Below, in pieces: positions 25,564-32,039 of a stretch of 64,000 nt of DNA; the first letter of the stretch is position 1; each line of letters starts with the position of its first letter. The stretch is from Planctomycetota bacterium (GTDB lineage Bacteria; Planctomycetota; UBA1135; UBA2386), in contig JANQJF010000125.1 of NCBI GenBank assembly GCA_028281765.1, positions 56,388-120,387 of the forward strand, read 5' to 3'. A program made the translations under genes and the position numbers. Below the pieces are notes generated by a model. That model was not told the DNA's origin, made no database searches, and saw only the letters and a list, made by a program, of their open reading frames with translations.

Positions 25564-28500
25564 ATGACCAAACTTTCTTTCGCCACATGGACGGCGATCG
25601 CGTCTCTCGCGTTGCCGCTCCCCTCCCTTTTCGCTCAACACGCTCGCCCCGCAGGTCAGAACAACCCGAACGTGCTGCGAGTCAATCGGCTCGCATTCGA
25701 ACGGTTGCCGGCGCTCAACCGCATGTTGATCGCCGCGCAGGACCAGATCAGCGACGCGCAAGTCGGCGTTCCGCCGCGCTTCGCAATCGCGAATGCCGTC
25801 GACGTCAACCCGTGGACGGCTGGCACTTGGGAAGACCTCGATGCCCGCACGTCGTTGTGGCGGCTCCGCATCGAAGCGCCCGGTTCCAGTCACGTGAACC
25901 TGGGCTTCCAACGCTTCAAGCTGACGCCAGGCGCGCGCCTCATGGTCTACGCGTCGGACTACTCTCACGTTCTACGCCCGTACACCGGGTCCGATCACAA
26001 CCCGGACGGGCAGTTCTGGACGCCGGTCGTGAACGGTGACGAGATCGTCATCGAGGTGCGCGTGCCGACTGCGGAGCTCGGCAAGCTGCAGCTCAACCTG
26101 ACCCAGGTCAACTCGGGCTACCGCTTCTTCGGGGCCGGCCCAAGCGCGGTGCTGCCGGAAGGAAGCGGCTCGTGCAACGTCAACGTCGTCTGCCCGCAGG
26201 GAGCCGGTTGGGAGGACGAGATCGCTTCGGTCGCGGTCTACTCGCTCAACGGGTTCATCGCGTGCACGGGTGCGATGATCAACAACACCGCGCAGGACAA
26301 CAGGAACCTCTTCCTGACCGCGGACCACTGCGGCGTCACGAGCGGCAATGCCTCCTCGATGGTCGTCTACTGGAATTACGAGGAGCCGACGTGTGGTGGC
26401 AACGGCGTCGGCCTGGGCAACCAGACGACGTCCGGTGCGACCTTCCGTGCCGGCAACGGGGCGTCCGACTTCACGCTCGTCGAGTTGAACAGCACGCCCA
26501 GCGCGTCGTGGGACGTGCACTACGCCGGATGGAACCGTGCGAGTTCGGCGACGAGCTCGGCGGTGTGCATTCACCATCCGAGCGGAGACTCCAAGAAGAT
26601 CTCGTTCGAGAACAACCCGACGTCTTTGAACGGCAACTACATCCGCGTCAATGACTGGGACGTCGGCACAACCGAGCCCGGCTCGTCGGGTTCGCCGCTC
26701 TTCGACCCGAACCACCGGATCGTGGGGCAGCTGTTCGGCGGCCTCGCGGCGTGCGGCAACAATCAGTACGACGACTACGGTCGTATTTCCTCGTCTTGGA
26801 CCGGTGGTGGTTCCAATGGCTCGCGACTGTCCAACTGGCTCGATCCGCTGGGCACCGGCGCGATCACGGTCGACACGATCGGTCCCGGCGGTGGTGGCCC
26901 GACCGGCCCGGCCAACGACGAATGCTCCGCGGCGATCGCCGTGACGAACGGCACGAACGGATCCTACTCGAGCGTCGGGGCGACGAACTCGTCGCCCGCG
27001 TGGACGTGTGCCGGCGGCGGTGGCAATGACGTCTGGTTCGCGTACACCGCGACCTGCACGGGCACGGCTACGTTCAACACTTGCACAGGCTCGACCTACG
27101 ACACGGCGATCGAGGCCTTCAGCGGTAGCTGCGGCTCGCTGAACCTGCTCGGGTGCAACGACGACACGTGCAACCTGCAGTCTCAGGTCACGATCAACAC
27201 GACGCAGGGTTCGACCTACTACGTGCGCGTCGGCGGCTACCAAGGGGCTTCCGGCTCCTTCAACTTGTCGGTCAGCTGCTCCGGCACGACGGGCCTGGCC
27301 AACGACGAGTGCTCGGGCGCGATCAGCGTCGGCGACGGCGTCAACGGTCCGTTCTCGAGTGCGACCGCGACCGACTCGGCGCCGGCTTGGAGCTGTTCCA
27401 ACCCCGGTTCGGACGTCTGGTTCGTCTACAACGCGAGCTGCTCCGGTACCGCGCAGATCGACGTCTGCTCGGCGACGCTCGACTACGACTCCGTGATCGA
27501 GGTCTTCGGCGGTAGCTGCGGCTCGCTCAACCTGCTCGCGTGTGACGACGATACCTGTGGCTTCGCCGCGGGCTCGCAGGTCACGATCAACACGACGCAG
27601 GGCGCGAACTACTTCATCCGCGTCGGCGGGTGGCAGGGCGCGACCGGCAACTTCGACGTGTCGATCTCCTGCACGCCGGTCGGTGGCACCGCGACCGCGA
27701 CGCCGTACGGCACGGGTTGCAACGATCGGGCGCGTTCGTTCTACGAGGACCCGGCTCCGAACACGATCGACCTGGGCGTGCAGCGCCTGCAGCTCGCGCT
27801 CAATGGTCAGGGTGGCTACGACGTCACGCACCCGTCGTTCTTGTGGCAGCCGCCGTCGTCGCCGGACCTCGGTCTCGCGGATGACGCCGTTTCGACGCAG
27901 ACGCTGCCGTTCACGCTCAGCTACCCGGGCGGTTCGACGAACCAGATCGGGATCTGCTCGAACGGCTACATCTGGCTGAACGGCACGACGTCGACCGCCG
28001 ATTGGAACCCGTCGATCGCCGAGTTTGCGAACGAGCCGGCACGTCTGTGCCCGGTTTGGACGGACTACGACCCGTCTTCGGGTGGCTCGGTGCACTACCA
28101 GGTACTCGGTGGTGCGGCGTATATCACGTGGAACGCGATCCCCGAGTTCGGCGTCGCGAACTCGAGCAGCTTCCAGTGCGTGATCCAGTCGAACGGCACG
28201 ATCGAGTTCCGCTATCTGACGGTGCAGAACACGCGCGTCGACCGTGAGACCTATGTCGGCTTCTCGTCCGGCAACGGCGCGCGCCTTCGCGATCCAGTCG
28301 ACCTGAGTGCGCTCGGTCTGCTGACCACGAACGGCCCGGACGCGACGCCGCTGACGCTCGGTTCGACCAACACGCCGCAGCTCGGCGCGACCCTGAACAT
28401 CACGATCGACGACATCCCGGCGGGTTCGCTCGGCGGCGCGGTCATGATGGGCTTCACGCAGTTCAACCCGGGCATCGACCTCACGGTCATCGACATGCCG

Positions 28501-28704
28501 GGTTGCTTCCTCTACTCGCCTGGGGATCTGACGCTGAACTTCGCTACGGGTGGATCGTCCGCGAGCGTGAACTTCCAGGTCGCCAACGATGCGGGCATCA
28601 TCGGCCTGCACCTCTACGCGACGGGCGCGACGATCAGTCCTGGACAGAACGCCCTCGGCGTCGTGACGTCGAACGGCATGGACTTCGGCGTGGATGTGAA
28701 CTGA
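25564..28704 (+). CDS. Exported trypsin-like protease, lysyl-endopeptidase type, with C-terminal repeats
   Basis: A 1046-residue secreted protein. The signal peptide ends near SLFAQ. The protease domain (about 205-425) has His255 (TADHCG), Asp302 (SDFTLVEL) and Ser377 (GSSGSPLF), and the pattern CTGAMINNT matches the Lys-C/Achromobacter protease group of S1. Next come two copies of a domain of about 125 residues, beginning ANDECSAAI and ANDECSGAI, with paired cysteines and shared LNLL and QVTINTTQG segments. A nidogen-like domain and the common beta-rich tail follow, ending NALGVVTSNGMDFGVDVN. The start is ATG 25564. It is presumably an extracellular protein-degrading enzyme. Confidence 0.93.
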   Translation: MTKLSFATWTAIASLALPLPSLFAQHARPAGQNNPNVLRVNRLAFERLPALNRMLIAAQDQISDAQVGVPPRFAIANAVDVNPWTAGTWEDLDARTSLWRLRIEAPGSSHVNLGFQRFKLTPGARLMVYASDYSHVLRPYTGSDHNPDGQFWTPVVNGDEIVIEVRVPTAELGKLQLNLTQVNSGYRFFGAGPSAVLPEGSGSCNVNVVCPQGAGWEDEIASVAVYSLNGFIACTGAMINNTAQDNRNLFLTADHCGVTSGNASSMVVYWNYEEPTCGGNGVGLGNQTTSGATFRAGNGASDFTLVELNSTPSASWDVHYAGWNRASSATSSAVCIHHPSGDSKKISFENNPTSLNGNYIRVNDWDVGTTEPGSSGSPLFDPNHRIVGQLFGGLAACGNNQYDDYGRISSSWTGGGSNGSRLSNWLDPLGTGAITVDTIGPGGGGPTGPANDECSAAIAVTNGTNGSYSSVGATNSSPAWTCAGGGGNDVWFAYTATCTGTATFNTCTGSTYDTAIEAFSGSCGSLNLLGCNDDTCNLQSQVTINTTQGSTYYVRVGGYQGASGSFNLSVSCSGTTGLANDECSGAISVGDGVNGPFSSATATDSAPAWSCSNPGSDVWFVYNASCSGTAQIDVCSATLDYDSVIEVFGGSCGSLNLLACDDDTCGFAAGSQVTINTTQGANYFIRVGGWQGATGNFDVSISCTPVGGTATATPYGTGCNDRARSFYEDPAPNTIDLGVQRLQLALNGQGGYDVTHPSFLWQPPSSPDLGLADDAVSTQTLPFTLSYPGGSTNQIGICSNGYIWLNGTTSTADWNPSIAEFANEPARLCPVWTDYDPSSGGSVHYQVLGGAAYITWNAIPEFGVANSSSFQCVIQSNGTIEFRYLTVQNTRVDRETYVGFSSGNGARLRDPVDLSALGLLTTNGPDATPLTLGSTNTPQLGATLNITIDDIPAGSLGGAVMMGFTQFNPGIDLTVIDMPGCFLYSPGDLTLNFATGGSSASVNFQVANDAGIIGLHLYATGATISPGQNALGVVTSNGMDFGVDVN

Positions 28705-28828
28705 TTCTGTACGGCGCTTTCGCGCCTCACGAGCGAGTTCCTCGCTGCCACTAGAGATTCGAACGCCGGTCGGCGAACAACGGCGATCGGTGTTCGGATC
28801 CTCTCAGCGTGCCGGCGGCAGACGTGGC

Positions 28829-28846
28829 GGGGGGCGACTGCCCCCC
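28829..28846. repeat. GGGGGGC/GCCCCCC hairpin
   Basis: A perfect seven-base-pair stem (GGGGGGC, loop GACT, GCCCCCC) sits downstream of the protease gene and is followed by AGGACCCCCC. Confidence 0.6.
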
Positions 28847-28968
28847 AGGACCCCCCGGCGGTTTCCTGAGATGGGGCGACATCGACTGCGGATGGTCTCG
28901 GCCAGTGATCGGCTTGGCAGACCTGCGGTTTGGGGCCGGCGTTGGCTACGCTCGCTGGCGCTCGCTAA

Positions 28969-28989
28969 CTGGGGGACGCTGTCCCCCAG
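28969..28989. repeat. CTGGGGGAC/GTCCCCCAG hairpin
   Basis: A perfect nine-base-pair stem with loop GCT lies just past the end of the DUF72 gene and is followed by ACCCCCTGGG. It resembles the other hairpin in this gap, and the two probably belong to one class of intergenic palindrome. Confidence 0.65.
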
Positions 28990-29007
28990 ACCCCCTGGGT
29001 TGAAGGG

Positions 29008-29904
29008 CTAGAACAGGGAGCGCTGCTCGACCTTCTGCGGCGGGGACGGAGCGAGTGCGGGGAGTTCCTTGGGAAGGCGCTCGGTCAGATGAGTGGCGAT
29101 GCGGACGTTGAGGTGTTCCTCCGGTTGGTGGAGGAAGATGTAGGTGGTGTGGAGGCCTTGGGTGAACCAGGTGGTGAGGCGGTCGATCCAGGCGTCGATG
29201 CGGGTGAAGTCGGTCGGGTGATGGCGGTTGCCGACGAAGCGGAGCATCAGCGTGTCGGTCGTGAGGCGCTGGTGCAGGACGTCGCGGCGGCCGGCGACGT
29301 CGGTGAGCATGGCGATCACGGTGTGGGACTCGAGGAGGTCGAACGCGGCGCGGCCGGCTTCGGGGTCGCGGAACCATCCTTCGTGGCGGAGCTCGACGGC
29401 GAGCGGGCGGCGAGAGGCGAAGCGCGTGAGGTAGCGGTCGAGGACCGGGAGGTCGCGGGGGCCGAACGTGTTCGGTAGGAGCATCCAGGCCGGGCCGCAG
29501 CGGTCGCCGAACAAGTCGAGGGCCTCGAAGAACGACTCGGTCTCCGCCTCGGCGTTTACGAGCGTGCGCTCGTGGGTGATCGCGCCGGGGAACTTCGGGC
29601 AGAACCGGAACGTCGGTGGCGTCAGCGTGGCCCACTTCTCGATCGAGTTGCGCTGGACTCCGTAGTAGGTGGAGTTGAGTTCCACGGTCTCGAAGTGTCG
29701 GGAGTACTCGCGGAGGAACTCCGCTTGTTTGGTTCCCTTCGCGTAGAGCTCGCCGAGCAGCGCCTTGTCGGCCCAGCGGGGCAGGCCGATGCGGAGCGTC
29801 GGCGTCGTCGCCGGCAACGAATCCAGCACGGCTTGCGTGTCGGGGTGATCCGCGGGCAGGTTGAACTTCACGTTGTCGACCGAGCTGAGCTTGCCGAACT
29901 CCAT
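29008..29904 (-). CDS. DUF72 (YecE-like) protein
   Basis: A 298-residue TIM-barrel-like protein of family DUF72; its biochemical role is unsettled, although the fold is related to xylose-isomerase-like barrels. Family blocks seen are RIGLPRWADKALLGELY, YSRHFETVELNSTYYG, FRFCPKFPGAITHE, LAVELRHEGWF and the C-terminal TYIFLHQPEEHLNVRIA. The start ATG 29904 (MEFGKLSS) is chosen; the open frame reaches 29940, but the added residues overlap the terminator-like hairpin. It lies alone between convergent and divergent neighbours. Confidence 0.88.
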   Translation of the reverse strand: MEFGKLSSVDNVKFNLPADHPDTQAVLDSLPATTPTLRIGLPRWADKALLGELYAKGTKQAEFLREYSRHFETVELNSTYYGVQRNSIEKWATLTPPTFRFCPKFPGAITHERTLVNAEAETESFFEALDLFGDRCGPAWMLLPNTFGPRDLPVLDRYLTRFASRRPLAVELRHEGWFRDPEAGRAAFDLLESHTVIAMLTDVAGRRDVLHQRLTTDTLMLRFVGNRHHPTDFTRIDAWIDRLTTWFTQGLHTTYIFLHQPEEHLNVRIATHLTERLPKELPALAPSPPQKVEQRSLF

Positions 29905-30247
29905 GCGCGCACCGTAGCCGCGTCGCGGTGGTCGGCACAAAAAAATGCCGGCCGCCCCGAAGGGCGACCGGCACTCGACTCCTCATCTTTCCCACAACTC
30001 CCTCGCGTCCCGCCGACGTTCCCGACCGGAGCAACGATCCGGCCATGCGCTCTCCCGCCGGCGGGCGGGGCGAGGGGCAAGAGGCGTCTCCCTGAGAGGA
30101 GAAGCGCTCGTGTTGCTCGCATCCGGAACAGGGCCGGGAAGCTCGAAAACCGAAGCGCGCGTTTCGAGAAAATGTCTGTCTGCTCCGGCGGCGACTCCCG
30201 ATCGGCACCTTGAGTCGAATCCGAATCACCTGCTCATGGAGCCCGAA
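29905..30247. other. Divergent intergenic region, terminator on the minus strand
   Basis: No protein gene is convincing here. The left end carries an intrinsic terminator pointing leftward, toward the DUF72 gene. Inverted repeats at about 30083-30102 (TCTCC...GGAGA) and 30141-30167 (CTCGAAA...TTTCGAG) are further right. This could be a small RNA gene or a structured leader transcribed on the minus strand. Confidence 0.45.
29939..29973 (-). terminator. Intrinsic terminator with UUCG loop, minus strand
   Basis: Read on the minus strand, TGCCGG and CGCCC pair with GGGCG and CCGGCA around a TTCG tetraloop, giving 11 pairs with one mismatch, followed at once by seven Ts. It lies upstream of the DUF72 start at 29904 on the same strand, with no protein gene ahead of it, so it ends either a small RNA or a prematurely stopped leader. 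Confidence 0.8.
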
Positions 30248-31468
30248 ATGAACACTCTCACCCTCTCTCTCGCGTTGTTCACCGCCGCCGTCGCGGGGGC
30301 TCAGACGACGCCTGGCGTGATCGGGGTCACCTCGACCGCACCGCTCGTGGTGGAACAGGACCCCGGCACCTGCGCGACTTCGACGTGCTCGCCGACGGGA
30401 CTGTCGCCGCGTCTGCTCCCGTACGAAGGCGGCACGGCCTACGACGCGAGTGCCGGCGGCGTCTGGGTCGCGACCAGCGGTCCGGAGATCGCGCAGTACG
30501 ATCCCGACACGTGTGCGACGCTGTGTCCGCCGACTGTTCCCGCCGGGGCGGCGTGGGGACACGTTACAGGTCTGGCCACCGACGAACGATCTGGCACGCT
30601 CTATCTGTCCGACGAAATGAACCGGATCTACACGCTGGACGCGGCGTGTCCGCCGGCGGTCACCGGGGGTTGCCTGGCGGCGGTGCCGGTCGGCCATCTG
30701 ATCGGTGGGCTCGCCGTCGACGACGTACGGCGACGATTGTTCTACAGCACCTCGGACTTCACGACGTTCCCGGGCATGCCCCCACTCAACACGATCTGGG
30801 TGTCGACGCTCGGGGACTACTGCAGCCCGTTCTGCTCGTTCTCGATCCCTTCGTGTGGCCCGACGTCACTGGGTCAGATCACCGGCCTCGGCTTCGATGC
30901 GTGCACGTCGCACCTTTGGGTGACCGACGGCACTACGACGATCGGTCTGTTGCTGCCCGCGACGGGAATGCCGTGCTCGCCCACGCTCACTCACTGCTGC
31001 TCTCTTGGGCTCGGTGCCGAGGAGTTCGGGGGTCTGTGCTTCAAGCCAAGTCGCGCGACCGTCTTCGGTACGCCATGTGCGACGGGGACGTGTGCCACGT
31101 GCCCGACACCAATGCACCTTACGTTCGGGGATCCGACCCTCGGGAATCCGGACTTCGCGGTCTACGTCGATGGTGCACCGTCGGGTTCCGCGGCCTACAT
31201 GATGCTGAACTTCGGCGACTGCACGTCGGGTCTTCCCGTGCCGGTGTTCTGTGGGGCGTTGCACGTCCCGCTCTCGTCGCCCCCGATCACAGTCGGTCCG
31301 TTCCCGGTCTCCGGATTCCCGGGCGGCTGTGGTGCCGAAGGCGTGCTGCTGCCGATTCCTCTGGACCTCGGGATGTGCGGATTGCCGGTGTGCTCGCAGT
31401 GGCTCGGACTGTGTGGGACGTCGAGTTGGATGAGCAACGCCCTGGGATGGACCGTGAGCAGCTCGTGA
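30248..31468 (+). CDS. Exported Cys-rich propeller-like protein
   Basis: A 406-residue secreted protein. The signal is TLSLALFTAAVAGAQ. The body is unusually rich in cysteine (CATSTCSPTG, CSPFCSFSIPSCG, CSPTLTHCC), presumably disulfide-bonded, and carries repeated GLA.D/GLGFD units (GHVTGLATDERSGTLYLSD, HLIGGLAVDDVRRRLFYST, ITGLGFDACTSHLWVTD) typical of NHL/SMP-30-like beta propellers. The C-terminal module ends MSNALGWTVSSS and is a variant of the tail shared by other exported proteins here. ATG 30248 is preferred over 30236 because GGAG lies six bases upstream. It converges on the sigma-factor gene with a four-base gap. The function is unknown. Confidence 0.75.
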   Translation: MNTLTLSLALFTAAVAGAQTTPGVIGVTSTAPLVVEQDPGTCATSTCSPTGLSPRLLPYEGGTAYDASAGGVWVATSGPEIAQYDPDTCATLCPPTVPAGAAWGHVTGLATDERSGTLYLSDEMNRIYTLDAACPPAVTGGCLAAVPVGHLIGGLAVDDVRRRLFYSTSDFTTFPGMPPLNTIWVSTLGDYCSPFCSFSIPSCGPTSLGQITGLGFDACTSHLWVTDGTTTIGLLLPATGMPCSPTLTHCCSLGLGAEEFGGLCFKPSRATVFGTPCATGTCATCPTPMHLTFGDPTLGNPDFAVYVDGAPSGSAAYMMLNFGDCTSGLPVPVFCGALHVPLSSPPITVGPFPVSGFPGGCGAEGVLLPIPLDLGMCGLPVCSQWLGLCGTSSWMSNALGWTVSSS

Positions 31469-31472
31469 GCGC

Positions 31473-32039
31473 TCAGCGAGACAGAAGCTCGAACGCCTTG
31501 CGCAGCCGCTCCGCAGCGCGCAGGCTCGCGCGCTGGGCTGCGGCGTAGCTGATCCCCAGGCGCGCCGCTCGTTCGCCGAGGTCCACGCCCTCGGATTCCC
31601 ACCTCACGAGGTCGCGATCCCGTGGCGGCAGCGCACCCAGGGCACGCGTCGCGAGCGCCACGAGCTCGCGCTGTTCCGCGAACGTGCGCGGACCGGGTTT
31701 GGTATGGGCCGGCAGCAGGACTCCGGTTCCGGTGCCGCTCGCGTTGCCGAGCGTGTAGCGCACGATGCGTCCTGCGCCGCGCTTGAGTGCACTCCAATAC
31801 TCGTGGCGGTCCGCGATGTGACGTCGGAGCACGGTGTGAACCCATGCGAAGAACTCCTTCTCACCGAGGAACTCGAACTCCTGCGATTCGCCGAGAACGC
31901 GCGCGTGCATCCCCTGGACGAGATCGTCGGCAGTCTCGAAGCGGAGCAGGCCGGACGCTTCGCGGCGTGCGAACGCGACCAGCTCCGGGTGATGTTCGGT
32001 CAGGAGTCGGGTCAGGCGATTGTCGTCGGCAGGGGGCAT
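31473..32039 (-). CDS. ECF-type RNA polymerase sigma factor
   Basis: A 188-residue sigma factor starting MPPADDNRLTRLLTEHHPEL. Region 2 includes FETADDLVQGMHARVL and EKEFFAWVHTVLRRHIADR; region 4 includes LPPRDRDLVRWESEGVDLGE and an HTH ending GISYAAAQRASLRAAERLR. The start at 32039 shares one base with the kinase stop (TGATG), so the gene is translated after the kinase. The open frame runs further upstream to 32216, but that part lies within the kinase gene. With the kinase gene it forms a second kinase/sigma pair, in the opposite order from the one at 8638-13046. Confidence 0.9.
   Translation of the reverse strand: MPPADDNRLTRLLTEHHPELVAFARREASGLLRFETADDLVQGMHARVLGESQEFEFLGEKEFFAWVHTVLRRHIADRHEYWSALKRGAGRIVRYTLGNASGTGTGVLLPAHTKPGPRTFAEQRELVALATRALGALPPRDRDLVRWESEGVDLGERAARLGISYAAAQRASLRAAERLRKAFELLSR

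Larger units (their letters stand above)
28705..29007. other. Intergenic region with two G/C hairpins
   Basis: No gene is supported between the two convergent genes. Two hairpins built from G5-6/C5-6 arms occur about 140 bases apart, each followed by a second C-run (ACCCCC). Neither has a T-tract, so neither is a standard intrinsic terminator. Confidence 0.55.
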
